In this document: piece by piece, positions 35,464 to 44,770 of the stretch | Layout of the letters: every line of letters starts with the position of its first letter | How positions within the stretch are numbered: the first letter of the stretch is position 1 | Source: Sphingopyxis sp. MWB1 | Lineage (GTDB): Bacteria > Pseudomonadota > Alphaproteobacteria > Sphingomonadales > Sphingomonadaceae | Assembly (NCBI RefSeq): GCF_000763945.1 | Contig: NZ_JQFJ01000002.1 | Location: 558,001 to 622,000 of the forward strand | Direction: 5' to 3' | DNA: 64,000 nucleotides | Notes under the pieces: model-generated | What the model was told of the DNA's origin: nothing | Database searches by the model: none | The model's input: only the letters and a program-made list of their open reading frames with translations | Program-made: the position numbers and the translations under genes

Positions 35464-35503
35464 GGCGATTGCTTCGCCCGGCTTTGCCGGGCTCGCAATG
35501 ACG
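35464..35503. repeat. REP-like palindrome
   Basis: GCCCGGC/GCCGGGC with a TTT loop (35476-35492), flanked by GCGATTGCTTC and CTCGCAATGACG. The outer parts match the arms of the repeat at 14126-14208. Confidence 0.65.
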
Positions 35504-35664
35504 GGGATGGGTGGCGTGTGACATATGGGCCGCGCGGACCGGATCGACGCGCGCGAGCGGCATTGCTTGCATTTGGCTGCATTCCCCGCTATGCGCCCGC
35601 GCTTCCGTCATGGTCATCCCTGGAGGCGTGGCGGAACTGTGTAACTGTTTCTCGGAGAAATAAT

Positions 35665-36315
35665 ATGAGCGATCAGCTGACGCTGACGGCCGAGACGCGC
35701 GAACGTGCTGGCAAGGGAGCCTCACGTGAACTGCGTCGTAATGGCCGCGTCCCCGCCGTTATCTATGGCGGCAAAGAAGAACCCCAGATGATCCACGTCG
35801 AAGAAAAGCTGCTGATGAAGCAGCTGATGACGGGTCATTTCATGAACTCGGTCGTGATGATCGAAGTGGGCGGCAAGAAGGTCCGCACCCTGCCCAAGGA
35901 CGTCGCGTTTCACCCGGTCAAGGATCGTCCGCTTCACGCCGACTTCCTGCGCATCACCAAGGATGCCAAGGTGCAGGTCGCGGTTCCGGTCGTGTTCGAA
36001 AATGAAGAGCTGTCGCCCGGCCTGAAGCGCGGCGGCGTTCTGAACGTCGTGCGCCACGAGCTGGAACTGATCTGCGACGCGGACAAGATGCCCGACCAGA
36101 TCGTTATCGATGCGGCCGGCTATGACGTCGGCGACTCGATCCACATCAGCAATGTCACCCTGCCCACCGGCAGCGAAAGCGCGATCACCGACCGCGACTT
36201 CACCATTGCGACGATCGTCGCCCCCTCGGCGCTGAAGTCGAGCGATGGCGACACGACCAAGGATGAGGGCGAAGCCGCCGAAGGCGAAGACGCCAAGGGC
36301 GAAGGCGAAGCCTGA
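35665..36315 (+). CDS. rplY: 50S ribosomal protein L25/general stress protein Ctc
   Basis: A 216-residue long-form L25 (TL5/CTC type). Residues 1-95 form the 5S rRNA-binding domain ([30 protein letters not shown]), followed by the beta-rich CTC domain ([29 protein letters not shown]). The tail after residue 190 is a low-complexity Glu/Gly/Lys acidic run. The start ATG at 35665 has GGAGAAAT upstream. It is commonly followed by pth, as here. Confidence 0.96.
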   Translation: MSDQLTLTAETRERAGKGASRELRRNGRVPAVIYGGKEEPQMIHVEEKLLMKQLMTGHFMNSVVMIEVGGKKVRTLPKDVAFHPVKDRPLHADFLRITKDAKVQVAVPVVFENEELSPGLKRGGVLNVVRHELELICDADKMPDQIVIDAAGYDVGDSIHISNVTLPTGSESAITDRDFTIATIVAPSALKSSDGDTTKDEGEAAEGEDAKGEGEA

Positions 36316-36332
36316 TCCCGATCAACGGATAG

Positions 36333-36358
36333 CCCCCTTCGCGCCCATGCGAAGGGGG
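36333..36358 (+). terminator. Hairpin between rplY and pth
   Basis: Perfect 10-base stem CCCCCTTCGC / GCGAAGGGGG with a GCCCAT loop, 17 bases after the rplY stop and 27 before pth. No T-run follows, so it may attenuate or stabilise rather than stop transcription. Confidence 0.55.
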
Positions 36359-36385
36359 TCGTCCCAACCCGGAAAAGGCAGGATC

Positions 36386-36955
36386 ATGCAGCTCTGGGTC
36401 GGCCTCGGCAATCCCGGGCCCCAATATGCGATGCATCGCCACAATGTCGGCTTTATGGTCGCCGATGTCCTCGCCGATGTTCACGACTTTTCCCCGCCTG
36501 CGAAGAAATTTCAGGGCTGGGTGCAGGATGGCCGCATCGGATCCGAGCGCGTCCTGCTGCTCAAACCCGCGACATTTATGAATGAAAGCGGCCGCAGCGT
36601 GCGCGCCGCGATGGATTTTTACAAGCTGACGAGCCGCGACGTCACGGTATTTTACGACGAGCTGGATCTCGCCCCGACGAAGGTGAAGGTCAAACAGGGC
36701 GGCGGGGCGGCGGGCCATAATGGCATTCGCAGCATGATCGCGCATATCGGCGAGGATTTCCGCCGCGTCCGCATCGGCATCGGCCACCCCGGCAGCAAGG
36801 CGCGGGTGACAGGCCATGTGCTGGGCAATTATGCCAAGAGCGAGATGGAGCCGCTGGCCGACCTGCTGGGCGCGATTGCCGCCGAGGCAAGCTGGCTGGC
36901 CGACGGCGATGATGTGCGCTTTGTGAGCGACCTTGCACTGCGGTTGCAGGGGTGA
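36386..36955 (+). CDS. pth: Peptidyl-tRNA hydrolase
   Basis: A 189-residue Pth1 enzyme that frees tRNA from drop-off peptidyl-tRNA. Conserved features: LWVGLGNPGPQYAMHRHNVGF (catalytic His in the HNVG), KPATFMNESGRSV, VFYDELDLAPTKVKVKQGGGAAGHNGIRSM and RVRIGIGHP. The real ATG at 36386 is well inside a frame open since 36245. It shares 4 bases (GTGA) with the acetyltransferase gene. Confidence 0.96.
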   Translation: MQLWVGLGNPGPQYAMHRHNVGFMVADVLADVHDFSPPAKKFQGWVQDGRIGSERVLLLKPATFMNESGRSVRAAMDFYKLTSRDVTVFYDELDLAPTKVKVKQGGGAAGHNGIRSMIAHIGEDFRRVRIGIGHPGSKARVTGHVLGNYAKSEMEPLADLLGAIAAEASWLADGDDVRFVSDLALRLQG

Positions 36956-37365
36956 CGGCGATCCGCCCGGCGCGCGCGGCCGACCGCGATGCGGTGATTG
37001 CGCTGTGGCACGGCTGCGGGCTGACGCGACCCTGGAATGACCCGGTTGCCGATTTCGAGCGCGCGCTTGGCTATGCTGCCTCCACGATCTTTGTTGCCGA
37101 AAATGACGCGGTGATTGTCGGGACGGTGATGGCCGGCTTTGATGGGCATCGCGGCTGGATCTATTATCTGGCCACCGACCCCGCCCGCCGCGGACGTGGG
37201 CTGGGGCGACAGCTGCTCGATGCCGCGTGCGACTGGCTGCGCGGCGAGGGCTGCCCCAAGGTCGAGCTGATGGTGCGCGACGATAATGAGGCGGCGGATT
37301 TTTACGCGCATCTGGAGTGGGAAAAGCAGGCGGTTGCGGTGTTTGCGCGGCGGTTGCAGGGGTGA
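36952..37365 (+). CDS. GNAT-family acetyltransferase
   Basis: A 137-residue GNAT protein, similar in pattern to YpeA-type acetyltransferases. The N-terminal part (IRPARAADRDAVIALWHGCGL) is typical, and the acetyl-CoA pyrophosphate loop is LATDPARRGRGLGRQLLDAA. It starts with GTG at 36952 overlapping the pth stop. The substrate is unknown; it may acetylate a protein N-terminus or a small amine. Confidence 0.87.
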   Translation: MTAIRPARAADRDAVIALWHGCGLTRPWNDPVADFERALGYAASTIFVAENDAVIVGTVMAGFDGHRGWIYYLATDPARRGRGLGRQLLDAACDWLRGEGCPKVELMVRDDNEAADFYAHLEWEKQAVAVFARRLQG

Positions 37366-37400
37366 ACCTCCCTCTGGCGACGCCTCAGCATTGAGGGCGG

Positions 37401-37433
37401 GTCATGGATTCCGGATCAAGTCCGGAATGACGA
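37401..37433. repeat. REP-like palindrome (GGATCAAGTCC class)
   Basis: ATTCCGGA (37408-37415) and TCCGGAAT (37421-37428) around TCAAG. The same class recurs at 41739-41810 (two inverted copies) and 46655-46684. Confidence 0.75.
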
Positions 37434-37511
37434 TAAGAGAAGAGCGACAAGGGGGATTGGCGGCGGGCTTTTGTTGAGTCATGTTCCGGCCCCGAAAGGA
37501 GCCTTGCCATC

Positions 37512-38522
37512 ATGACTGACTTTCCTGCCCCGAGCCGCCGTGACCTTTTGGCGGGAGCCGCCGCGCTGACCGCTGCTGCCCCATCCCTCCTCCGTGCCGC
37601 CGAGGCGACTGCGCCGCTCGGCGCCGATGCGCTGAAAGGGCGGACGGTGCTGATCACCGGCTGTTCGAGCGGGTTCGGGCGATTGGGCGCGCTCCACTAT
37701 GCCCGGCTGGGCGCGAAGGTGATTGCGACGATGCGCAATATGCCGCGCGCCGAAGCGACGAGCCTGGCGGAAGAGGCCGCGAAGGAAAAGCTCGACCTGC
37801 AAATCGCCGAGATTGACGTGACCAGCGATGCCTCGGTTGAAAGCGGCACGGCGAAGGCGCTGGAACTGGCGGGCGGGCGGATCGACACGCTGGTCAATAA
37901 CGCCGGGATCGGCATCACGGGGCCGGTCGAAGTGCAGGATATGGAAGCGACGCGCGCTATCTTTGAAACCAATATATTGGGTATCCAGCGGATGCTGCGC
38001 GCGCTGCTGCCGCAAATGCGCGAAGGCAAGGGCGGGCAGATTTTCAACATCTCCTCGCAGCTGGGCCGGGTGATTGCGCCCGGAAGCGGCCATTATTCGG
38101 CGACCAAATTCGCGGTCGAGGCCTTGTCCGAGCAAATGGCCTATGAACTGGTGCCGCATGGCATCGACGTGACGATCATCCAGCCCGGCGGCTATCCCAC
38201 CAAGGTCTGGGTCAATCGCAATGTTTATACCGGCGCGCTGAAGGAACGGAGCGATCCCGCGCTGCTCGCGGCCTATGAGCCCTTTACCAAGGGCATGGGC
38301 ACGGAAGATGGCAGTGGGCGGAGCGCCGACCCGATGGACGTGCCGCGCGCCATTGCCGAGATCATGGCGATGCCCGCCGGGCAGCGCCCGCTGCGCTGCG
38401 CGGTGCATCCGGGACCCAAGCCGCAGGAAGCGATCAACCGCGTGTCGGCGGAAGTGCAACTGGCCTGGCTGGGCAGTTCGCGGCTGGGGCCGCTGGTGAA
38501 GGCGGTGCATGGGGCGGGATAG
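37512..38522 (+). CDS. SDR-family oxidoreductase with Tat-like leader
   Basis: A 336-residue short-chain dehydrogenase. Residues about 1-30 resemble a Tat signal (SRRDLLAGAAALTAAAPSLLRAAEA), unusual for the family and suggesting export after cofactor loading. The cofactor motif is TGCSSGFGRLGALHYA, the NAG motif is NNAGIG, and the catalytic YxxxK is YSATKFA. The substrate is unknown. Confidence 0.85.
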   Translation: MTDFPAPSRRDLLAGAAALTAAAPSLLRAAEATAPLGADALKGRTVLITGCSSGFGRLGALHYARLGAKVIATMRNMPRAEATSLAEEAAKEKLDLQIAEIDVTSDASVESGTAKALELAGGRIDTLVNNAGIGITGPVEVQDMEATRAIFETNILGIQRMLRALLPQMREGKGGQIFNISSQLGRVIAPGSGHYSATKFAVEALSEQMAYELVPHGIDVTIIQPGGYPTKVWVNRNVYTGALKERSDPALLAAYEPFTKGMGTEDGSGRSADPMDVPRAIAEIMAMPAGQRPLRCAVHPGPKPQEAINRVSAEVQLAWLGSSRLGPLVKAVHGAG

Positions 38523-38681
38523 GGCGCACGCCCCCGCTCCCTGCAACATATTCGTCATCGACAATCTTCATTCTGACGCCATAGCGCAACAGGCGTGACA
38601 CCCTGCCCTGCGAAGGGGCTGGTCGACCGCATCGGACGATGATCCGGGCGGAGACCAACCCCAAAGGGAAAAGGGACCTGC

Positions 38682-40529
38682 ATGTCACATCTGACCGACG
38701 AAGCGCGCGCGCCCTATCGCCGCGCCACCGACGACCTTAATGGACCGAACAGCCTGGAAGCGCTGGTCGGTGAAAATCCTTCGCGCCGGTCGATCCTGCG
38801 CAATGGGCTCTTCGGCCTGTCGGTCCTGCCCGCCGCCGCGCTCGCCGCCTGTTCGGACGATGATGGCGGCCCCGTCGTGACCGTTCCCCCGCCGACGCCG
38901 ACCCCCACCCCGACCCCGACGCCCCCGCCGGTGAGCTATGCCATCGCTTTCACCCCCGTTGCCGCCAATCAGGCCGACCGCGTCACCGTGCCCGAAGGCT
39001 ACACGGTCGATGTCCTGCTGAAAGCCGGCGATTCGATCGAAAGCGGCACGCCCTGGTCGGGCAGCTTTCCCACGGCCGATCAGGCCGAAAAATGGGCGGG
39101 CGGCAATCATGACGGGATGGAATATTTCCCCCTGCCCAACACCGATCCCAATGTCGGCGGCCTGCTCGCGATCAATTTCGAGTATCCCGATTTCAATATA
39201 TTGATGAACGGCAGCTATAATGCCGCCACCGCGACCGCCGAGCAGAAGGCGCTCGCTCTCTCCGCCGTCGGCATCGGTGTCGTCGAAGTGGCCAAGGGCA
39301 GCGACGGCAAATGGGCGGTGAAAGCCGGTTCGAGCTATAACAAGCGCTATACGGGCAACAGCAGCTATCGCGCGGGCGGCCCCGCTGCAGGCCTGCTGTC
39401 GGGTTCGATCAAGGGGATGCTTAATAACTGCGCCAGCGGCCGCACCCCCTGGAACACTTATCTCACCTGCGAGGAAACGACCGACAATTACCTCGACCCG
39501 ACGCAGCCCGAGCAAAATTACGGTTGGGTGGTCGAGATCGACCCGCTGCGCGAACTGGCGCCGCCGACCAAGCGCACTGCCATGGGGCGTTTCAGCCACG
39601 AAAATGTCGCCTACATGGCCAATTCCGACCGCCGCGTCGCCTTTTACATGGGCGATGACTCGACGCCGGGCTGTATCTATAAATTCGTGCCTGACCGGGC
39701 GTTCAGCACCTCGAACCGTGCGGCGAACACCGACCTGCTCGATTATGGCACGCTCTATGTGGCGCGCTTCAACGCCGATGGTACGGGGGAATGGCGCGCA
39801 CTGGTCGTCGGGCAGAATGGCTTGACTGCAGGCGCGCAGGACCCCGGCAATGTCAGCCAGAGCACGACGCCCCCTGCGCCCACCACGGTCAATTTCAACA
39901 ATCAGGCCGATGTGCTGATCAATTGCCAGTCGGCAGCGCGCGTCGCGGGCGGCACGGTGATGGATCGCCCCGAATGGCTGACCGTCGCACCCGACAATAG
40001 CGCTGTTTACTGCACGCTGACCAACAACAGCCGCCGTCAGGTCACCGACCCTGCCAACCCGCGCAAGACCAATTTGCACGGCCACATCGTCAAATTTGTC
40101 GAAGATGGCAATTCGCCGCTGGCCACCAAGTTCAAATGGGACATCTTCCTGCTGGGCGGAAGCCCCACCCTGGCCGAAGAGCATTTGAAGGGCGATATCA
40201 AGGGCGACCCCTTCTCCAGCCCCGATGGCCTGCGGATCGACCCGCAGGGCCGCCTGTGGGTGCAGACCGATGCGAGCACCAGCAGCTCCACCACATCGGT
40301 GTTCGGCAATAATTCCATGTATTATGTCGATCAGGTGACGAAGGAATCGAAACGCTTCCTCGTCGGCCCGGTGGGATGCGAAATCACCGGCCTTGCCTAT
40401 ACGCAGGATCTGAAGACCTTCTTCATCAATATCCAGCACCCCACGGGCGACTGGCCGGTTGCAGGGCAAAAGCCCCGCTCCTCCACCATCGTCGTCAGCC
40501 GCACCGACGGAAAGCCTGTCGGCGCCTGA
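38682..40529 (+). CDS. phoX: PhoX-family phosphatase, Tat-exported
   Basis: A 615-residue calcium/iron-dependent phosphatase of the PhoX (DUF839) family. The Tat motif is RRSILRNGLFGLSVLPAAALAAC (about residues 45-67), followed by a Pro/Thr spacer (PPTPTPTPTPTPPP). The mature domain includes LAINFEYPD, TCEETTDNYLD, GRFSHENVAY and PDGLRIDPQGRLWVQTDAS, regions that hold the metal ligands. PhoX enzymes hydrolyse phosphomonoesters at the cell surface under phosphate limitation. PhoD and NPP genes lie within 7 kb, but no convincing pho box was found by eye. Confidence 0.9.
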   Translation: MSHLTDEARAPYRRATDDLNGPNSLEALVGENPSRRSILRNGLFGLSVLPAAALAACSDDDGGPVVTVPPPTPTPTPTPTPPPVSYAIAFTPVAANQADRVTVPEGYTVDVLLKAGDSIESGTPWSGSFPTADQAEKWAGGNHDGMEYFPLPNTDPNVGGLLAINFEYPDFNILMNGSYNAATATAEQKALALSAVGIGVVEVAKGSDGKWAVKAGSSYNKRYTGNSSYRAGGPAAGLLSGSIKGMLNNCASGRTPWNTYLTCEETTDNYLDPTQPEQNYGWVVEIDPLRELAPPTKRTAMGRFSHENVAYMANSDRRVAFYMGDDSTPGCIYKFVPDRAFSTSNRAANTDLLDYGTLYVARFNADGTGEWRALVVGQNGLTAGAQDPGNVSQSTTPPAPTTVNFNNQADVLINCQSAARVAGGTVMDRPEWLTVAPDNSAVYCTLTNNSRRQVTDPANPRKTNLHGHIVKFVEDGNSPLATKFKWDIFLLGGSPTLAEEHLKGDIKGDPFSSPDGLRIDPQGRLWVQTDASTSSSTTSVFGNNSMYYVDQVTKESKRFLVGPVGCEITGLAYTQDLKTFFINIQHPTGDWPVAGQKPRSSTIVVSRTDGKPVGA

Positions 40530-40540
40530 TAAGTCATCGC

Positions 40541-40590
40541 ATCTGGAAAAGGCCCGCTCCTGCCGCTAAGGGGCGGGCCTGTTTCCAGAT
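40541..40590 (+). terminator. Long hairpin after phoX
   Basis: ATCTGGAAA then GGCCCGC on one arm, GCGGGCC then TTTCCAGAT on the other, giving a strong stem of about 17 pairs with an internal mismatch. It starts 11 bases after the phoX stop and ends 14 bases before ychF. Confidence 0.7.
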
Positions 40591-40604
40591 GATCGGATTT
40601 ATTC

Positions 40605-41702
40605 ATGGGTTTCAAATGCGGGATCGTCGGGCTGCCCAATGTCGGCAAGTCCACCCTGTTCAACGCGCTGACCGAGACGCAGGCAGCGCAGGCGGCCAAT
40701 TATCCTTTTTGCACGATCGAGCCGAATGTCGGCAATGTCGCGGTTCCCGATGAACGGCTCGACAAGCTGGCGGCAATTGCGGGCAGCGCGAAGATCATTC
40801 CGACGCAGCTTGCCTTTGTCGATATTGCCGGGCTGGTGCGCGGCGCGTCGAAGGGCGAAGGGCTGGGCAACCAGTTCCTCGGCAATATCCGCGAGGTCGA
40901 TGCCATCGTCCATGTGCTGCGCTGTTTCGAAGATGACGATATCCAGCATGTCGAAAACAAGGTCGATCCGGTAGCGGATGCCGAAACGGTCGAGACCGAA
41001 TTGCTGCTCGCCGATCTGGAAAGCCTCGAAAAGCGGGTTCCGGCCTTTCAGAAGAAGGCGACCGGCGGCGACAAGGAAGCCAAGGTTGCAGCATCAGTGC
41101 TGGGACAGGCGCTGGAACTGCTGCGCAGCGGCAAGCCCGCGCGGCTGACCGAGCCCAAGGACGCCGAGGAAGAGCGGGTGCTGAAGCAGGCGCAATTGCT
41201 GACCAGCAAGCCCGTGCTTTATGTCTGCAATGTCGAGGAAGCCAATGCGGCGACCGGCAACGCGCATAGCGCCGCGGTCTTTGCCCGCGCCGAAGCGGAA
41301 GGCGCGCAGGCGGTGATCGTATCGGCGGCGATCGAGGCCGAGCTGGTCGGGATGGACAGCGAGGAACGGATGCTGTTCCTTGAAGAACTGGGGCTGAAAG
41401 AGACCGGCCTCGCCCGCGTGATCCGTGCGGGATATGAGCTGCTGCACCTGCTGACTTTCTTCACCGTCGGGCCGAAGGAAGCGCGCGCCTGGACCGTGCA
41501 CAAGGGCGCGAGCGCGCCCGAAGCGGCGGGGGAAATCCACAGCGATTTCCAGAAAGGCTTTATCCGCGCCGAGACCATCGCCTTTGACGATTATGTCGCG
41601 CTGGGCGGCGAGGCCAAAGCCCGCGAAGCCGGCAAGCTGCGCGCCGAGGGCAAGGCCTATGTCGTGCAGGACGGCGATGTGATGCACTTCCTGCATAGCT
41701 GA
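40605..41702 (+). CDS. ychF: Redox-regulated ATPase YchF
   Basis: A 365-residue Obg-like ATPase/GTPase. The G1 motif is [14 protein letters not shown], switch/DIAG motif [21 protein letters not shown], and the C-terminal TGS domain ends [21 protein letters not shown]. YchF prefers ATP and binds ribosomes; it acts in the response to oxidative stress and translation fidelity. The motif order and length are standard. It stands alone behind the phoX terminator. Confidence 0.96.
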   Translation: MGFKCGIVGLPNVGKSTLFNALTETQAAQAANYPFCTIEPNVGNVAVPDERLDKLAAIAGSAKIIPTQLAFVDIAGLVRGASKGEGLGNQFLGNIREVDAIVHVLRCFEDDDIQHVENKVDPVADAETVETELLLADLESLEKRVPAFQKKATGGDKEAKVAASVLGQALELLRSGKPARLTEPKDAEEERVLKQAQLLTSKPVLYVCNVEEANAATGNAHSAAVFARAEAEGAQAVIVSAAIEAELVGMDSEERMLFLEELGLKETGLARVIRAGYELLHLLTFFTVGPKEARAWTVHKGASAPEAAGEIHSDFQKGFIRAETIAFDDYVALGGEAKAREAGKLRAEGKAYVVQDGDVMHFLHS

Positions 41703-41738
41703 GGGGGCGGGGGCACCTTTGGCAGGCCGCCCCCCTTC

Positions 41739-41810
41739 GTCATTCCGGACCTGATCCGGAATCCCTGGTCGCGCCGAAGTCGTGGATCCCGGATCAAGTC
41801 CGGGATGACG
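41739..41810. repeat. Two head-to-head REP-like palindromes
   Basis: CATTCCGGAC..GATCCGGAAT (41741-41762) and GGATCCCGGATC..CGGGATGACG (41785-41810) are inverted copies of one class, related to those at 37401 and 46655. They fill the convergent ychF/merR gap. Confidence 0.8.
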
Positions 41811-41834
41811 AGGGTTGCGACTTATGTGCTCCGC

Positions 41835-42230
41835 CTAGCCTTCGAAGGCCGACAGGATCGGGCATGGGCCCTGGTCGCTCGTGGCGCATTGGTGGGCGAG
41901 GCGCGCGAGGGCGGTGCGGCTTTGGGTCAGTTCGGCGATTTTTTGGTCGAGGGCGTCGATGCGCTGGCGGGCGAGCAGGCGGACTTTTTCGCGTTCATCC
42001 TTTTCTTCGAGCGCCAGCAACTCGCCGATTTCGGCGAGGGTGAAGCCCGCCGTCTGTGCTGACCGGATGAAGCGCAAGCGCCGCAGATCCTGTTCGTCAT
42101 AGCGGCGTACACCGCCGCCCCAGCCGTCGCCGCCGCTGCGTACCGGGGTCGCGATCAGGCCGCGCCGCTGGTAATAGCGGATGGTTTCGACGCCAACTTC
42201 GGCGGCCTTGGCGAGTTTCCCGATTGTCAT
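41835..42230 (-). CDS. MerR-family regulator
   Basis: A 131-residue regulator. The N-terminal winged HTH (MTIGKLAKAAEVGVETIRYYQRRGLI and RRYDEQDLRRLRFIRSAQ) and the long dimerisation helix are clear. Two cysteines, Cys115 and Cys123 in HQCATSDQGPCPIL, fit the metal-binding loop of MerR-type mercury sensors, but the expected Cys at the start of the dimer helix is absent. It could sense a metal or thiol stress. The start is taken as MTIGKL at 42230; an upstream in-frame ATG would lie within the palindromic operator at 42246-42261. It is divergent from the glutaredoxin-MauE gene. Confidence 0.85.
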   Translation of the reverse strand: MTIGKLAKAAEVGVETIRYYQRRGLIATPVRSGGDGWGGGVRRYDEQDLRRLRFIRSAQTAGFTLAEIGELLALEEKDEREKVRLLARQRIDALDQKIAELTQSRTALARLAHQCATSDQGPCPILSAFEG

Positions 42231-42239
42231 CTGCACCGC

Positions 42240-42270
42240 TTGACTCCGTACCATGGTACGGATGCGATAT
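42240..42270 (+). promoter_or_regulatory. MerR-type operator and long-spacer promoter
   Basis: A perfect 16-base palindrome CCGTACCATGGTACGG (42246-42261) lies directly after a TTGACT -35-like box (42240-42245). A weak -10 candidate lies near 42265-42271, giving a spacer of 19-20 bases, the stretched spacing typical of MerR-activated promoters. It would drive the glutaredoxin-MauE gene. Confidence 0.65.
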
Positions 42271-42300
42271 GGGGTTCAGGATCAACAGAGGCAATATGTG

Positions 42301-43038
42301 ATGACAAAAGAAGCAACGCTTTATCGTATGGTCATGCCGGGGCATGTCTGCCCCTATGGCCTGAAAGCCAAATATCTGCTGGGCAAGAAAGGCTATAAGA
42401 TCGATGACCGCTGGCTGACGACGCGCGCCGAAACCGATGCCTTCAAGGCCAAGCATGATGTGAAGACGACGCCGCAGACCTTTATCGGCGGCGAGCGGAT
42501 CGGCGGTTATGACGATCTGCGCCGTCATTTCGGACTGAAGGTGCGCGACCCCGGTGCCACCAGCTATCGCCCGGTGATCGCGCTGTTCGTGATGACCGCG
42601 CTGATGGCGCTGGCGACCAGCTATTCGGCCTTTGGCGACCCCTTTACCTTGCGGGCGGCCGAATGGTTCATCTCGTTCAGCATGGTGGTGCTCGCGCTGC
42701 TCAAATTGCAGGATGTCGACACTTTTGCGACGATGTTCCTGAACTATGACCTGCTCGCCAAGCGCTGGGTTCCCTATGGCTATGTCTATCCCTTTGCCGA
42801 AGGACTGGCGGGGATATTGATGACCGCCCATGCCCTCCCCTGGCTGTCGATCCCGGTTGCGCTGTTCATCGGCATCATTGGCGCGGTATCGGTGTTCAAG
42901 GCGGTGTATATCGACAAGCGCGAGCTGAAATGCGCCTGTGTCGGGGGCAGCAGCAAGGTGCCGCTGGGCTTTATCTCACTCACCGAGAATCTGGCGATGA
43001 TTGCTATGGCGGTCTGGATGCTGCGCGGCCTGATCTAG
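42301..43038 (+). CDS. Glutaredoxin-MauE/DoxX-like fusion membrane protein
   Basis: A 245-residue fusion. Residues 1-80 form a glutaredoxin-like domain with motif C17-P-Y-G (one Cys, monothiol), TTPQTFIGGERIGGYDDL. Residues 95-245 contain four membrane helices of the MauE/DoxX kind, with Cys211-Ala-Cys213 (KCACVGGSSKVPLGF) in a loop. Such a protein could pass reducing equivalents or a metal across the membrane. It is controlled by the divergent MerR through the palindrome at 42246. Ribosome site AGAGG precedes the ATG. The substrate is unknown. Confidence 0.8.
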   Translation: MTKEATLYRMVMPGHVCPYGLKAKYLLGKKGYKIDDRWLTTRAETDAFKAKHDVKTTPQTFIGGERIGGYDDLRRHFGLKVRDPGATSYRPVIALFVMTALMALATSYSAFGDPFTLRAAEWFISFSMVVLALLKLQDVDTFATMFLNYDLLAKRWVPYGYVYPFAEGLAGILMTAHALPWLSIPVALFIGIIGAVSVFKAVYIDKRELKCACVGGSSKVPLGFISLTENLAMIAMAVWMLRGLI

Positions 43039-43108
43039 CGGTCATTGCAGTTACGCCGGGCTGGGCTATCGAGGGCGGGTGATTCGTCCCCCTCCCCGGA
43101 GCCCAGCC

Positions 43109-44674
43109 ATGCTTAACCGCCGCCTTTTTATTGCCAGCGCCGCCGCCACAGGGCTGGCCGCACCTGCCATCGTGCGGGCGCAGGGGATTTTGCGCGACTA
43201 TCCCTTTCAACTGGGGGTGGCGTCAGGCGATCCGGCGAGCGACGGCTTCGTCATCTGGACGCGGCTGGCGCCCGAGCCGATGGCGCGCCATGGCGGCATG
43301 CCGCCCGCCAATGTTGCGGTCGAGTGGGAGGTGGCGAGCGATGGCGGCTTTCGCGACGTGGTGGCCAAGGGCACGGCGCTCGCCCGGCCCGAATTGTCGC
43401 ACAGCGTCCATGTCGAGGTGGCGGGGCTGAAGCCCGATCGCCCCTATTATTACCGCTTTACCGCTGCTGGCGAGCGCAGCCTGCGCGGGCGCGCCCGCAC
43501 CCTGCCCGCCCCCGGCGCGCGGGTCGATGCCGTGAAATTCGGCGTGTGCGGATGCCATCATTTTGAATCGGGCTATTTCGGCGCCTTTCGCCATCTGGCG
43601 CGCGAGGATCTGGCCTTTGTCTATCATTATGGCGACTTCATTTATGAATATCAGCAGGATTATCTGTTCGACGGCGGGCTTCCGACCAAGCCGGTGCGCC
43701 GCCATGCCCACCGCGCGCTGAACGATATTGACGATTTCCGCCGCGCCTATGCCCAGCAACTGGGCGATGTCGATTTGCAGGCGGCGCGTTCGGCGCAAGT
43801 GTTCCTGTCGAGCTTTGACGACCATGAGGTGGTCAACGACTGGGTGTCGGACGTCGCCAACTGGAAGCTGGGGCTCGACGGCAATGACCCCGATGCCGCG
43901 CCAAGCGATGTTTTCCTGATGAAGAAAGCGGCGGCGATGCAGGCCTGGTATGAGCATATGCCGGTGCGCCGCGCGCTGTTGCCGCGCGGCGGGATGGTCG
44001 CGCTGAACCGCGAATTTCGCGTCGGCGATTTGCTCGCCATGCAATTGCTCGATACGCGCCAGTACCGCGATGACCAGCCGTGCGGCGACGGGTTCAAAAC
44101 CCCCTGCCCCGAAGTCTTTGCCAAAGAGGCACAGGTGCTGGGCAAGGCGCAGGAGGAATGGCTGGTGCGCAATTTGAACCGCGGCGGGGCGACATGGAAT
44201 ACGCTGGCGCAGCAGGTGACGATGATGTCGCTCGACCGGCGGCGGCGGCCCGATGAGCCGGAAAAGATCGTCAATCTGGATAGCTGGGCGGGATATGAAG
44301 CGCCGCGCGAACGGATGCTGTCGCGCATGGCGGGGCTGGAGAATGTCGTCGTGCTGACGGGCGACGAGCATCAGAATTTCTGCGGCGACCTCGTCCACAA
44401 GGACAAGGTGGTCGGCGCCGAATTTGTCGCCACATCGATGTCGAGCGGCGGCGATGGCAGCGACCAGCGCGCGGGCACCGACCAGTTTCTGGCGCGCAAC
44501 CCCGAAGTGAAATTCGCCAATGACCAGCGCGGATATCTGGTGTGCGAGGTTAATCGAGAGGCGTGGCAGACGCATTATATGGTCGTCGACAAGGTGACGA
44601 CGCCGGTGAATAATTTGTCGCGCCGCGCGACGGGCGTGGTGGCGCGGGGCGAGAAGGCAATCCGGATGGCGTAG
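43109..44674 (+). CDS. phoD: PhoD-family alkaline phosphatase
   Basis: A 521-residue phosphodiesterase/phosphatase. The leader NRRLFIASAAATGLAAPAIVRAQG is Tat-like. The N-terminal cap domain (FQLGVASGDPASDGFVIWTRLAPEP) precedes the metallophosphatase core: GVCGCHHFESGYFGAF, YHYGDFIYEY, SFDDHEVVNDW, LTGDEHQNF. These hold the Fe/Ca ligands of PhoD. It acts in the periplasm or at the surface on phosphodiesters and monoesters. It is preceded by only a 70-base gap from the MauE-like gene. Confidence 0.92.
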   Translation: MLNRRLFIASAAATGLAAPAIVRAQGILRDYPFQLGVASGDPASDGFVIWTRLAPEPMARHGGMPPANVAVEWEVASDGGFRDVVAKGTALARPELSHSVHVEVAGLKPDRPYYYRFTAAGERSLRGRARTLPAPGARVDAVKFGVCGCHHFESGYFGAFRHLAREDLAFVYHYGDFIYEYQQDYLFDGGLPTKPVRRHAHRALNDIDDFRRAYAQQLGDVDLQAARSAQVFLSSFDDHEVVNDWVSDVANWKLGLDGNDPDAAPSDVFLMKKAAAMQAWYEHMPVRRALLPRGGMVALNREFRVGDLLAMQLLDTRQYRDDQPCGDGFKTPCPEVFAKEAQVLGKAQEEWLVRNLNRGGATWNTLAQQVTMMSLDRRRRPDEPEKIVNLDSWAGYEAPRERMLSRMAGLENVVVLTGDEHQNFCGDLVHKDKVVGAEFVATSMSSGGDGSDQRAGTDQFLARNPEVKFANDQRGYLVCEVNREAWQTHYMVVDKVTTPVNNLSRRATGVVARGEKAIRMA

Positions 44675-44770
44675 GGCGGGGTCGACTGCGACGCCGGCCC
44701 ACCCGCGCCCCTCCCGCTTGCGGGAGGGGAGTCGCATTGCTGTCACTTTTGGGCCATAGCGCGGCGCGAT

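Larger units (their letters stand above)
35090..35664. other. 575-base intergenic region with repeats
   Basis: No gene with convincing codon structure is seen. It contains an imperfect 27-base inverted repeat (35178-35204 with 35385-35411) and a REP-like palindrome at 35464-35503. The remainder upstream of rplY presumably holds its promoter. Confidence 0.6.

Noticed and set aside
35268..35501. A short plus-strand frame in the 575-base gap before rplY
   Set aside because: It crosses the inverted-repeat end and a REP-like palindrome; no motif or ribosome site.
38685..40469. A 594-codon minus-strand frame opposite phoX
   Set aside because: Phase-linked shadow of phoX; low-complexity Gly/Arg content and no recognisable motif.
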